Positions 1 through 8,102 are shown, counted from the stretch's first letter. The stretch: 10,515 nucleotides of DNA from Flavobacteriales bacterium UBA6049 (GCA_002429085.1 DIYR01000176.1:1-10515), one strand, 5' to 3'. The notes: a model not told the origin generated them from the sequence alone. Program-made: numbers and translations.

Positions 1-37
1 GTTTAGGGGTGTGTAAATGGTTTTCTGTCAGTAGAAT

Positions 38-70
38 AAAAAAAGCTCCCCCTGATTTTTCAGAGAGAGC
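38..70 (-). terminator. Intrinsic terminator of the secreted hydrolase gene
   Basis: Bases 45-55 pair with 60-70 around a 4-base loop (56-59), giving an 11-pair stem. Two positions are C/A mismatches on the plus strand but become G-U wobbles in the minus-strand transcript, so the hairpin only forms fully in leftward RNA. Reading leftward, it is followed by seven U residues (plus-strand A tract 38-44). It lies about 25 bases past the stop codon of the hydrolase. The wobble polarity and the U tract both assign it to the minus strand. Confidence 0.85.
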
Positions 71-95
71 CTTCATAAAACGAGTATGAACTTTC

Positions 96-1988
96 TTAGT
101 GCTGAATTACGAGCTTTTCATAGGTCGATTTTTTCTCAGACGTAACCATAAGCAGATATACTCCAGAAGGAAATTCATTTATTGGAATGTTTTGTGTGCT
201 ACTAGTAACAGTTTGTTGAAGAACCACATTTCCTGAACTATTTAGAAGTGTCACTTCTTGACTATTGGTTGAGGTGGTTTCAATTTGAATAAACTCTGAA
301 GCGGGGTTTGGGTAAACTCTAATCTCGTTTTCAACGTGAAGCTCGTTAACTGATGTTGAAATGGAATCTCCATCAATTTCAATATTATCAATGTTAATAG
401 ATCCGCCCATTGAACTGATGTAATCGAATTTGATAATGAGGTTGTCTGCATTTTCAACATCAATGATGATAGAATCTCTTCTCCAATCATTTTCTGAAGC
501 AGTTAGGTAGCATTGAGGTAAGCTTAATGGATTTACAATAGGATCAGCAGTTGCTAGATCATCTCCTCCAGCTCGGTAGGCTGATTGAAAAGTAGCTCCA
601 CAATCGGTAGAATATAGAAGCGCTAAAGTATCAGCAAAAACAGTGTCTCGTTGAAAGTATGGAGGCGTGTATTTGTGATAGGCATAGGCGATATCGTAAG
701 TAACAGTTACCTCATTTCTATTTGAAACATCAATGATTGGAGACAAAATGGATTCGATATTCCCGAAGGAATTGAACAATAAAATTGTATTGAATGCACC
801 AAGAGATTGAGTGCTACTTTTTGCGTTGTCGGTGTCTTCAAACCATTCAAAAACACTCGCATCTTCGTTAGTACTCCAAAGGTTTTCTTGTTCAAATCCT
901 TCGGAGTATTTTAAAGGGAATGCCTCATTATGAATGATTATGTCATCTGACACTTCGTTCATAAATAGAACGGTATCGTTGCTATTGTTTACACTTTCAA
1001 CGGTTGCAGAAAATGAGTGATTACCATTTGCTAGGGTAGTGCTAGGCAACGTAATTTCTGTTGATTCGAAGGGTGAAAGGTTTCCTGTCCAAGAAAAGGT
1101 GTTTGAATTACCATTAATGGCGTACGATAGTTCTGCAGATGTCAAGTTGTTTGCCCCAGTATTTCTTAATGATACAATGGTTTGAACAGCTGCTTCGCAA
1201 TACTTCTTATCCGTATTTATATAGAACAACTCTGCATCATCTGGGGTTGGTGTTTGATTCTCGAAGAATGCCAAAGCATTTTGTACATAAGAGTTGGCTG
1301 GAACTTGATGTCCCATTGAAGCAATGGAGATATGATGAAACATCCCATTGTTTTCCTTTATAAGCTTAGAAACTCGTTCCATGTTATAGAAATACAAAGG
1401 GTCATCTTCTCCAACAGTACTATAAATAGGAACTTGAGTAGCGTTGGAGTAGTTATAGTGTATACCTACATTTGAAGAATTAATTCCATCTAACTTTCCT
1501 TGAATTGCTGCAGTATGCAGCATGACTCCCTTAAACAAGGCTGGGTTATCAAGTGCAAAAGCAAGTGCACTTCGGCCACCTAAAGAAAATCCTTGTAGAA
1601 TAACTTCTGTTTGGTCAATCGAAAAATTCTGGCTTGCATAACTAATACACTCTAGAATAATGTTTTCATCGCCCAGTGGAGCATAGAAATCTTTGTTTTG
1701 GTCAGAACCACCATCAGGAAAAATGAAAATGGTATTAGGCATGATGCTTGGCCAATTGAGACCATTGATTAAAGCGTTTCTATAGTTACTGCTGTTATCA
1801 CCTGCACCATGTAAACCAATTAATAAGTTATATGATTGAGATGGATTATAGTTTATTGGGACAAAACAAGAAAGTGTTCTGTTTTCTCCATTGAACATAA
1901 TTGTTTCATTGAAGCTTCCAGTTTGCGCAGAAACAGCAATAGGAAAAGAGAGGGAAAGAATAAGAAATAGTCCAAGTATAGTTTTCAT
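96..1988 (-). CDS. Secreted alpha/beta-hydrolase (esterase/PHB-depolymerase-like) with CARDB-like domain and T9SS C-terminal sorting domain
   Basis: This 630-residue multidomain protein is probably an exported esterase. Residues 1-21 are a signal peptide (hydrophobic core, cleavage near VSA-Q). Residues about 25-245 are an alpha/beta-hydrolase of the LpqC/PHB-depolymerase esterase kind: oxyanion-hole motif HGAG (60-63), nucleophile elbow GFSLGG with Ser135, likely acid Asp195 or Asp196, and His227 in SMGHQVP. Residues about 250-345 look like a CARDB beta-sandwich (SLRNTGANNL). Residues about 360-540 resemble a MAM/jelly-roll adhesion domain ending in a typical NIDNIEI strand. Residues about 557-630 are a type A Por sorting domain (RVYPNPAS, then GVYLLMV near the end). 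It should therefore cross the outer membrane by the type IX system and be released or surface-anchored. The substrate cannot be read; ester or polyester hydrolysis is inferred from the fold. The ATG at 1988 directly precedes the signal peptide; no clear ribosome-binding site is visible. It follows the kinase gene after 132 bases on the same strand. Confidence 0.85.
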   Translation of the reverse strand: MKTILGLFLILSLSFPIAVSAQTGSFNETIMFNGENRTLSCFVPINYNPSQSYNLLIGLHGAGDNSSNYRNALINGLNWPSIMPNTIFIFPDGGSDQNKDFYAPLGDENIILECISYASQNFSIDQTEVILQGFSLGGRSALAFALDNPALFKGVMLHTAAIQGKLDGINSSNVGIHYNYSNATQVPIYSTVGEDDPLYFYNMERVSKLIKENNGMFHHISIASMGHQVPANSYVQNALAFFENQTPTPDDAELFYINTDKKYCEAAVQTIVSLRNTGANNLTSAELSYAINGNSNTFSWTGNLSPFESTEITLPSTTLANGNHSFSATVESVNNSNDTVLFMNEVSDDIIIHNEAFPLKYSEGFEQENLWSTNEDASVFEWFEDTDNAKSSTQSLGAFNTILLFNSFGNIESILSPIIDVSNRNEVTVTYDIAYAYHKYTPPYFQRDTVFADTLALLYSTDCGATFQSAYRAGGDDLATADPIVNPLSLPQCYLTASENDWRRDSIIIDVENADNLIIKFDYISSMGGSINIDNIEIDGDSISTSVNELHVENEIRVYPNPASEFIQIETTSTNSQEVTLLNSSGNVVLQQTVTSSTQNIPINEFPSGVYLLMVTSEKKSTYEKLVIQH

Positions 1989-2120
1989 TGTGAGTGTGTT
2001 TTAGGTTAACATACTCGAATCTATACCACCTCAATTTGAGATTTTACCAAGTTTTGTAGTTAGCTCTTTTCGTTTTGTGGTTATATGGTTTTGTTTGATT
2101 TTTAGATTTGGTAATTGTGG

Positions 2121-3917
2121 CTATTTATAGGGTAAATCAATACTTACTCTTGTTCCTGTTGGTTGGTTGTTGGTGTATAGATCTTCAATTTCAAGTGTGA
2201 GTTGATTTTTTTTGAGGTCGTTTTTCAAAATGCTCATCATATCTTCAATGTTAGGCAGTGCTTTGGATTTAAAGTGCCCAGCTTTTTTACTTTTAATTTC
2301 TCTTGCAGCCACGCGGCCAATTCCATTATCAACTATTTCGCACTGAATATGGTCGTTTACTAGTTGAAATGAAATTGATAAAAGACCACCTTCTGGTGTT
2401 GAACGATTCACTAATCCATGAATAATGGCATTTTCTACAATTGGCTGTAATATCATACGTGGTATTAAGAATACTCCAGATGATAGCTCATTGTCAACCG
2501 TTATGCTTGATGTGAATGTGTTGTCAAATCGAATAGCTTCCAGATCAATATACAGCTGTATTTGCTCAAGCTCTTCTTGTAAATCAATGTAGTTAGAATC
2601 AGAGTTTTCTAGTACTAATCTTAGTAACCTAGCAAATTTGGTGAGGTAATCATAGGCTTCTTCTCGTTGTTCATGAATAACAAAATGCTGTGCTGTATTA
2701 ATACAATTAAAGATGAAGTGTGGGTTCATTTGCGACTGTATCGCTTGTAATTTGATTTCGGCTAGTTTCTTATTCAGGCGTGCTTCACTTAATTTCTGTT
2801 TGTCAGATTTATTTTTAAAGAATAGCCAAATAGATACAGTAATTAAGATGACTAAGATGATGGAAGCAAAGGCAATTTGCAGAACGTTTTGTTGTGCTTT
2901 TATGTTTTCAATAGTTAGTAATGCAATCTCTTTATCCTTTTTTTCTGTTTCATAGATAGTCTTTAATCGCATCATTTCTGATGCATTGTTCGTGCTATCA
3001 AATTTTGCTTTGAGATCTATCCACTTGTTTAAATAATAAAGCGCTTCTTCAAGTTCTTTGTTCTTTTGTAGTTCAATAGCAATATTTCTATAGCCTTCAA
3101 TCAGGACATCAGTTTGTCCCCAGTCTTCAGCTATAGCTATTCCTCTCTTATTATATTCAATACTCTTATCATGTTGTCCCTTTGCTGCATAGTATTCGCC
3201 AATGGCCAAATAAACCATGTGAGGTACTTTTTTCCGTTTCGTTTTATTGCCGAAAATGAATTTAGCATCAAACAAATACTTTTGAGCGCTGTCTAGATTA
3301 TTCATTTCTAGATATGCAGCCCCGATATTAAACAAACTGTAGCCAATCCGTTGTTGAGTACTATTTTCTATTCTATACTCTAGAGATTTTTTGAAGTAAA
3401 CTATGGCTGTATCGAATTGATTAAGTTCAAAAAAAGCTACTCCTATGTTGTTGTTGACCAACTCAGTGTTTTTGTGGTCGCTGATTTTGGTAAAAAAGGT
3501 TAATGCTTCTTGCAAATAAGAAATAGAGTTTTTCTTTTCATCTGTTTCCAGATGAAGAAGTCCTATTCTGATCTTGGTTTTTGCAATACCCACCGAGTCA
3601 TGAATTTTCTCTTGAATTTTAAGTGCAGTGAAACAGTCTTTTAATCCTTCTTCGTAGCGTTGGTGAAACATATAGGGCCAAGAACGAAATGACAAGGCTC
3701 TTGCATAGGCAAATTGATTGTCCATTTTCTCGTAGTGATCAATCAAACTGTCAACTAATAGGATGGAGGAATCTATATTAGACCCAATTACACGATTGAT
3801 GTCTTTAAGAGCTTCTACCACTTCATCTTCGTTTTCAAACTTGTTCGAAGTATTGCAAATGGCATGGCAAACCACTAGGTTAAATACTACAGCAAAGAAG
3901 AGTTTTGTTGAATTCAT
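2121..3917 (-). CDS. TPR-containing sensor histidine kinase, LytS/His_kinase (PF06580) type
   Basis: This 598-residue membrane sensor kinase has an N-terminal signal or anchor segment (1-20) followed by a helical region with several TPR-like repeats (about 65-300; clear examples around 155-185 and 195-225). A coiled-coil stretch (about 312-345) leads to one transmembrane segment (about 347-367). The cytoplasmic part begins with a coiled linker (370-395). The His_kinase domain has phospho-acceptor His400 in QMNPHFIFN. The ATPase domain has an N box at 491-501 (QPIVENAIIHG, Asn496) and a G1 box DNGIG (530-534). The usual G2 glycine motif is replaced by a SKALPNIEDM stretch (551-560), so ATP handling may be atypical. 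Topology puts the TPRs in the periplasm. The frame is open upstream to a TTG at 3948-3950. The ATG at 3915-3917 is preferred because it places the hydrophobic segment at the N terminus. The gene lies 90 bases downstream of its likely partner regulator, on the same strand. Confidence 0.9.
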   Translation of the reverse strand: MNSTKLFFAVVFNLVVCHAICNTSNKFENEDEVVEALKDINRVIGSNIDSSILLVDSLIDHYEKMDNQFAYARALSFRSWPYMFHQRYEEGLKDCFTALKIQEKIHDSVGIAKTKIRIGLLHLETDEKKNSISYLQEALTFFTKISDHKNTELVNNNIGVAFFELNQFDTAIVYFKKSLEYRIENSTQQRIGYSLFNIGAAYLEMNNLDSAQKYLFDAKFIFGNKTKRKKVPHMVYLAIGEYYAAKGQHDKSIEYNKRGIAIAEDWGQTDVLIEGYRNIAIELQKNKELEEALYYLNKWIDLKAKFDSTNNASEMMRLKTIYETEKKDKEIALLTIENIKAQQNVLQIAFASIILVILITVSIWLFFKNKSDKQKLSEARLNKKLAEIKLQAIQSQMNPHFIFNCINTAQHFVIHEQREEAYDYLTKFARLLRLVLENSDSNYIDLQEELEQIQLYIDLEAIRFDNTFTSSITVDNELSSGVFLIPRMILQPIVENAIIHGLVNRSTPEGGLLSISFQLVNDHIQCEIVDNGIGRVAAREIKSKKAGHFKSKALPNIEDMMSILKNDLKKNQLTLEIEDLYTNNQPTGTRVSIDLPYK

Positions 3918-3958
3918 AATTGAAAGAAGAGAAAACAGATTGAATGGCAAATAAACAT
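3914..3958 (-). other. Possible 14-codon leader ORF overlapping the kinase start
   Basis: A short frame (ATG at 3956-3958) encodes MFICHSICFLFFQL. Its TGA stop (3914-3916) overlaps the kinase ATG as ATGA, the arrangement seen in translational coupling. It sits in the 90-base gap between regulator and kinase. The peptide has no recognisable function, and an ATG followed by 13 sense codons is easily met by chance. Coupling is inference only. Confidence 0.2.
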
Positions 3959-4007
3959 TTTGTAGTCAGGCACTTTCTTAACACACTTCGTTCATTTCAA
4001 TTTGTTG

Positions 4008-4757
4008 TTAAGAGAGGGAAAGAGCCTTCATGAATTCATCTTTTCTACTTTTTGAAATACTTAATTCATCACCGTTTTCCATTACCACATAACCACCGGC
4101 AGATTTTTGAATTTGCTTAATGTATTTCGTGTTGATTAATGTAGAGTTGTGAATTCTAAAAAAACCATAACCATCTAAGATGCCTTCAAAATGCTTGAGG
4201 TTCTTTGTTGCGGTAAATTTTTCATTGTCTTTTAAGAAAAAATCAGTGTAACTACCAGAAGCTCTTAAATAGAGTATTTGCTCTACCTTAATGAACTCAT
4301 AGCCACTAGGAATGGGAAGGGTGATTTTATGCTCGTTCTTATTAGGTGAAAGAAAATTCCCGAATAGCTGCTGAACTTTAAGATGGTCGCTCTTCTCAAC
4401 AGGTTTTTCTTCAACTTTTTTAAACAGCTCTTTTAGTTCAGAGATACTTGCAGGCTTTATGATGTAGTCTAAAGCCGAAAACTTTATTGCCTTTAATGCA
4501 AACTCTTCATGAGCAGTAACAAATACTACATGAAAATTGACGGCATTAAATTTTTCGAGCAATTGAAAACCGCTTTCATTGCCCATTTCGATGTCTAAGA
4601 ACACCAGCTCTGGTTTCAAAAGGGTTATTTGTTCGTAGGCATCATCAACATTGGTAGCTGTTCCAAGTATTTCAATATTGGTAAAGAATGTTAATAAGGC
4701 TTTGCTTAGAGTCTCAAGTGCTTTTTGCTCATCGTCAACTAGAAATACCTTTAACAT
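4008..4757 (-). CDS. LytTR-family response regulator (LytR/AgrA type)
   Basis: This 249-residue DNA-binding regulator has a receiver domain at about 1-118: acidic pair Asp8-Asp9, phospho-acceptor Asp55 in VFLDIEM, Thr81 and Lys101 (IIKPAS). A linker of about 25 residues follows, then a LytTR DNA-binding domain at about 144-245, with family hallmarks YLRASGSYTDFFL (163-175), FFRIHNSTLINTKYI (199-213) and a final SISKSRKDEF (233-242). All phosphorylation residues are present. It lies immediately upstream of a LytS-type kinase on the same strand, the normal partner for this family, so the two probably form one transcription unit. Regulators of this class bind direct or inverted repeats in promoters; the real targets cannot be read here. 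The start is ATG at 4755-4757. AGGAG occurs about 17 bases upstream, too far for a normal Shine-Dalgarno site. The length is normal for the family. Confidence 0.93.
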   Translation of the reverse strand: MLKVFLVDDEQKALETLSKALLTFFTNIEILGTATNVDDAYEQITLLKPELVFLDIEMGNESGFQLLEKFNAVNFHVVFVTAHEEFALKAIKFSALDYIIKPASISELKELFKKVEEKPVEKSDHLKVQQLFGNFLSPNKNEHKITLPIPSGYEFIKVEQILYLRASGSYTDFFLKDNEKFTATKNLKHFEGILDGYGFFRIHNSTLINTKYIKQIQKSAGGYVVMENGDELSISKSRKDEFMKALSLS

Positions 4758-4859
4758 GGAGTGTAAATTTTGCTCCTAAGATAGTACCCTAAATGCTTAC
4801 TGTCTGAAACATTTTCGCTTAGCTAAAACACACGAAGTGGCTTGGCAAGAAAAACTCAG

Positions 4860-4881
4860 AAATACCTAAAACAAGGTATTT
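4860..4881. promoter_or_regulatory. 22-base dyad in the divergent regulator/nrdB intergenic region
   Basis: A perfect 8-base inverted repeat, AAATACCT (4860-4867) and AGGTATTT (4874-4881), has a 6-base AAAACA spacer. It lies about 100 bases upstream of the response-regulator start and about 150 bases upstream of nrdB, where either promoter could be. It could be an operator or a weak RNA hairpin, because a short T run follows on the plus strand. It does not resemble the NrdR-box consensus. The rest of the 274-base gap (4758-5031) shows no open frame of note, no clear TTG/TAnnTTTG promoter and no second dyad of this quality. Confidence 0.4.
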
Positions 4882-5031
4882 TTCTAGTCTGGTAATTTCT
4901 GTTTTCCTTGATAGATAGGGAGTTCGAAGCTTCTGTTAAAAACCTTGTGATAATCTTATTTCAACGCGTTCCGACCTCACCGAATTATGATTGAATTTTG
5001 AATTGTTTCACAATGTCTAAATCAAACATTC

Positions 5032-6306
5032 ATGGGGTTCGACTACATCATCAAGAGGGATTTCACCAAGGTTAAATACGATATTTCTAAGATTTCTAAT
5101 GCCATTTATAAAGCAATGACGGCAGTTGGAAAAGGAAGTGAGCAAGAGGCGAAAGTGGTGGCGGAACGTGTGAATTCTAGCCTTTTGACTAACCTAGAGG
5201 TCGATGTAGATTTTGTACCAACCGTAGAGCAAATTCAAGACGTTGTTGAAGAACAATTAATGGAGGGACATTTCCCCGAAGTTGCCAAAGCGTACATTCT
5301 TTACAGGAATAAACAAGCCGAGCAGCGAAAACTAGATATTTTCGAAAAAAGGGTAAATCTCAAACCTTACGAGTACCCCCAACTATATGAATACGTGCCC
5401 GCTATTAGGCATTCATATTGGATTCATACCGAGTTCAATTTTACCAGCGATATTCAAGATTTTAAGTCAAGATTAACCGAGGTAGAAAGAAATGCCATCA
5501 AGAATACGATGTTGGCAATTTCTCAAATTGAAGTTGCGGTTAAATCATTTTGGGGAGATCTCTATCACAGAATGCCAAAACCAGAAATAGGTTCGGTAGG
5601 GGCAACATTTGCCGAAAGTGAAGTAAGACATGCGGATGCCTATTCTCACCTTTTGGAAATACTGGGACTTAACCAAGAGTTTGCCACCCTAAAGAGAAAA
5701 CCTGAGATTATGCACCGAGTGCAGTACTTAGAAAGCTCTTTAAGGCATGCTAAGAGTTCAGATAACCAAGAGTATGCCGAGTGCATTTTACTCTTTTCTC
5801 TATTCATTGAGCATGTTTCACTGTTTTCTCAGTTTTTAATCATCATGAGCTTCAACAAAGAGAAAAACATGTTGAAGGGAATCTCTAATGTGGTTGAGGC
5901 AACATCTAAAGAAGAGCAAATACATGGAGATTTTGGAATAGACTTAATCAAAATCTTGAAAGAGGAACATCCTGAATGGTTTACACCAGACTATTACAAT
6001 ACAATTCAGGATATGTGCCAAAAAGCATTTGAGGCGGAATCTGGTCTACTTGACTGGATTTTCGAAAAAGGCGAATTAGAATTTTTACCAAAACATGTGG
6101 TCGTAGAGTTCATTAAAAATCGTTTCAATAACTCTCTTGAAAGCATTGGAATTGATAAAATATTCGAAGTAGATAACGATGCTCTACTAACAACTCAGTG
6201 GTTTGAAGATGAAATCACAGGAACTAAACACGGAGACTTCTTTGTAAAAAGGTCTATCAACTACAGTAAAAGAACCCAAAGCATAACTAGCGAAGATTTA
6301 TTTTAA
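5032..6306 (+). CDS. nrdB: Class I ribonucleotide reductase small (radical-generating) subunit with N-terminal ATP-cone
   Basis: This 424-residue R2 subunit houses the dimetal centre that starts ribonucleotide reduction in NrdA. Residues 1-95 are an ATP-cone: YIIKRD (5-10), a basic amphipathic helix, and the closing AKAYILYR (85-92). Ordinary R2 proteins are about 320-380 residues and lack it. The R2 core follows: Trp130 (E. coli Trp48 equivalent), ligands Glu197 and His200 (E-V-R-H), Glu260 and Glu295/His298 (E-Q-I-H). Tyr204 sits at the E. coli Tyr122 position. A gap-free comparison with E. coli from the HEKHIF region puts Glu167 where Asp84 is. The C-terminal tail carries Tyr411, likely the radical-relay tyrosine, and ends in EDLF, the expected NrdA-docking segment. 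No nrdI is nearby, which argues against class Ib. The architecture matches the ATP-cone NrdB of Leeuwenhoekiella blandensis, so dATP probably inhibits through this subunit. The start is ATG at 5032; the frame has an upstream stop at 4999-5001 and no other ATG. No Shine-Dalgarno site is seen. Confidence 0.95.
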   Translation: MGFDYIIKRDFTKVKYDISKISNAIYKAMTAVGKGSEQEAKVVAERVNSSLLTNLEVDVDFVPTVEQIQDVVEEQLMEGHFPEVAKAYILYRNKQAEQRKLDIFEKRVNLKPYEYPQLYEYVPAIRHSYWIHTEFNFTSDIQDFKSRLTEVERNAIKNTMLAISQIEVAVKSFWGDLYHRMPKPEIGSVGATFAESEVRHADAYSHLLEILGLNQEFATLKRKPEIMHRVQYLESSLRHAKSSDNQEYAECILLFSLFIEHVSLFSQFLIIMSFNKEKNMLKGISNVVEATSKEEQIHGDFGIDLIKILKEEHPEWFTPDYYNTIQDMCQKAFEAESGLLDWIFEKGELEFLPKHVVVEFIKNRFNNSLESIGIDKIFEVDNDALLTTQWFEDEITGTKHGDFFVKRSINYSKRTQSITSEDLF

Positions 6307-6308
6307 GC

Positions 6309-8102
6309 ATGGCATTTCACGATAATTTACAAGATACGGCTCAAGATCAAAAAACGAATAACGCTACAGAAGAGCTACTGAACGCAAGAAAAAGAATGCT
6401 GGAAAGCGTTCAAAAGAAAGATGATACGGGCTTTGAATGGCTTAATGACGAGAGCAGACATTTCTTAAAAGCGGGTTATTTATCTGATGGAGTAACGGCT
6501 GAAGAAAGAATAGCTGAGATAGCCAATAGAGCAGAGCAAATTCTAGGAATAGATGGGTTTGCTGATAAGTTTTACAATTATATGTCGAGAGGTTTCTATT
6601 CTCTGGCATCACCCGTATGGTCAAACTTTGGTGAAGAAAGAGGGCTACCAATAAGTTGTTTTGGATCTCACATCAGTGATGATATAGGAAATATACTGTA
6701 CACTCAATCAGAGGTGGGTATGATGTCTAAACTTGGTGGAGGAACATCTGGTTACTTTGGTAAGATTAGACACCGCGGAGCTCCTATTAAGAACAACGGT
6801 GAAGCGTCTGGAGCTGTCCATATCATGAGGTTGTTCGAATCGATGGTGGATGTAGTAAGCCAAGGTTCGGTTAGAAGAGGCCGTTTTTCTCCATACTTAC
6901 CCATAGATCACCCAGACATTATGGAGTTCTTAGAGATTGGAACAGAGGGGAATCCAATACAAGAATTAACACACGGTGTTACGGTATCTAACGAGTGGAT
7001 GCAAGAGATGATTGATGGCGATACTGAAAAAAGAACCATCTGGGCTCGCGTATTACAGAGTAGAGGAGAGATGGGGTATCCGTATATCTTCTTTACAGAT
7101 AATGCTAATAACAAAGCGGCAGATGTTTATCAAGACAAAAAGCTACCAATCTATGCAAGTAACCTCTGCACAGAGATCATGCTTCCGTCTAATGATAAGT
7201 GGTCGTTTGTATGTGTATTATCAAGCATCAACTTGTATAAATACAATGAGTGGAAGGATACCGATGCGGTTGAAACCATGATTTATTTCTTAGATGCGTT
7301 GATTACGGAATTTTTAGAGAAGCTCGAAGTGTATCGCGATTCTCCTGATTTAGAAGACAGACAAACCTTCTTGTTTATGGAGAAGGCCTATAATTTCGCC
7401 AAAGAACACAGAGCGTTAGGGATGGGTGTTTTGGGATGGCACTCGTTACTGCAATCTAAGCGATTGGCATTCAATAGTCAAGAAGCGTATAGCTTGAATA
7501 CAGAAATATTCAAAACCATTAAACAACGTTCTTACCGTGCATCAGAAGAGTTAGCAGAAATATTTGGCGAACCTGAGTTGTTGAAAGGATATGGACGCAG
7601 AAATACCACATTGAATGCCGTGGCTCCAACTACCTCATCTGCATTTATCTTAGGACAAATATCACAAGGAATTGAGCCTATTTGGTCGAATATTTATGTG
7701 AAAGATATTGCCAAGATTAAAACTACCATTAAGAACAGGTTCTTAGAAGAACTATTGCAAGAGAAGGGGCAAGATACACCAGAAGTGTGGAGAGATATTT
7801 TAAAACATGATGGGTCTGTGCAACATTTAGAATTCTTGACAGAAGAAGAGAAAGCGGTGTTTATGACCTATTCTGAGATAGATCAAATGGATATTGTGTA
7901 CCAAGCAGCTAATAGACAAGAGTACATAGATCAAGGTCAATCCGTAAACATCATTGTGCATCCAGATATGCCAACGAAAGAAATCAACAAGATTCATATT
8001 ACTGCTTGGCAGTTAGGGTTAAAATCTCTTTACTACCAGCATAGTATGAATGCAGCACAGCAATTCAAGCAGAAAAAAGAATGCGTTCGGTGCGAAGGGT
8101 AA
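6309..8102 (+). CDS. nrdA: Class I ribonucleotide reductase large (catalytic) subunit lacking an ATP-cone
   Basis: This 597-residue R1 subunit reduces ribonucleoside diphosphates to deoxy forms using a radical passed from NrdB. It is far shorter than E. coli NrdA (761 residues) because the N-terminal ATP-cone is absent; the protein goes almost directly into the helical RNR_N domain (EWLNDESRHFL, from residue 43). Active-site residues are all present: redox Cys117 (PISCF) and Cys302, radical-site Asn285, Cys287 and Glu289 (SNLCTEI), and relay tyrosines Tyr575-Tyr576 (LKSLYYQ). Phosphate-binding stretches KLGGGTSGYFG (141-151) and APTTSSAFILGQISQGIEP (439-457) are intact. The flexible C terminus has the CVRC dithiol (Cys592, Cys595), expected to be re-reduced by thioredoxin or glutaredoxin. 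Its ATG lies 2 bases after the nrdB stop, so the pair is co-transcribed and probably translationally coupled. The order nrdB before nrdA is the reverse of E. coli. Confidence 0.97.
   Translation: MAFHDNLQDTAQDQKTNNATEELLNARKRMLESVQKKDDTGFEWLNDESRHFLKAGYLSDGVTAEERIAEIANRAEQILGIDGFADKFYNYMSRGFYSLASPVWSNFGEERGLPISCFGSHISDDIGNILYTQSEVGMMSKLGGGTSGYFGKIRHRGAPIKNNGEASGAVHIMRLFESMVDVVSQGSVRRGRFSPYLPIDHPDIMEFLEIGTEGNPIQELTHGVTVSNEWMQEMIDGDTEKRTIWARVLQSRGEMGYPYIFFTDNANNKAADVYQDKKLPIYASNLCTEIMLPSNDKWSFVCVLSSINLYKYNEWKDTDAVETMIYFLDALITEFLEKLEVYRDSPDLEDRQTFLFMEKAYNFAKEHRALGMGVLGWHSLLQSKRLAFNSQEAYSLNTEIFKTIKQRSYRASEELAEIFGEPELLKGYGRRNTTLNAVAPTTSSAFILGQISQGIEPIWSNIYVKDIAKIKTTIKNRFLEELLQEKGQDTPEVWRDILKHDGSVQHLEFLTEEEKAVFMTYSEIDQMDIVYQAANRQEYIDQGQSVNIIVHPDMPTKEINKIHITAWQLGLKSLYYQHSMNAAQQFKQKKECVRCEG

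Noticed and set aside
2016..2023. Near-match (TAGATTCG on the minus strand) to the Bacteroidota -7 promoter TAnnTTTG upstream of the hydrolase
   Set aside because: It has one mismatch in the core, and the nearest upstream TTG (2048-2050) leaves a 24-base gap, longer than usual. Not strong enough to annotate.
2030..2040. 11-base palindrome CTCAATTTGAG upstream of the hydrolase
   Set aside because: Five-base arms in AT-rich DNA are common by chance, and nothing else supports an operator.
3918..3950. Extended kinase start at TTG (3948-3950), adding 11 residues
   Set aside because: TTG is rare as a start, and the extension would place 11 extra residues before an otherwise normal N-terminal hydrophobic signal beginning at the ATG 3915-3917.
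5002..5014. ATTGT-TTC-ACAAT dyad just upstream of nrdB
   Set aside because: Only 5-base arms and no match to the NrdR box; probably chance.
4758..5031. NrdR boxes upstream of nrdBA
   Set aside because: No pair of 16-base sites resembling the ACACTATATATAGTGT-type consensus was found by eye.
5013..5075. ATG-started 20-codon frame overlapping the nrdB start
   Set aside because: It is out of frame with nrdB, ends inside the ATP-cone coding region, and its product is just nrdB codons read in another frame.
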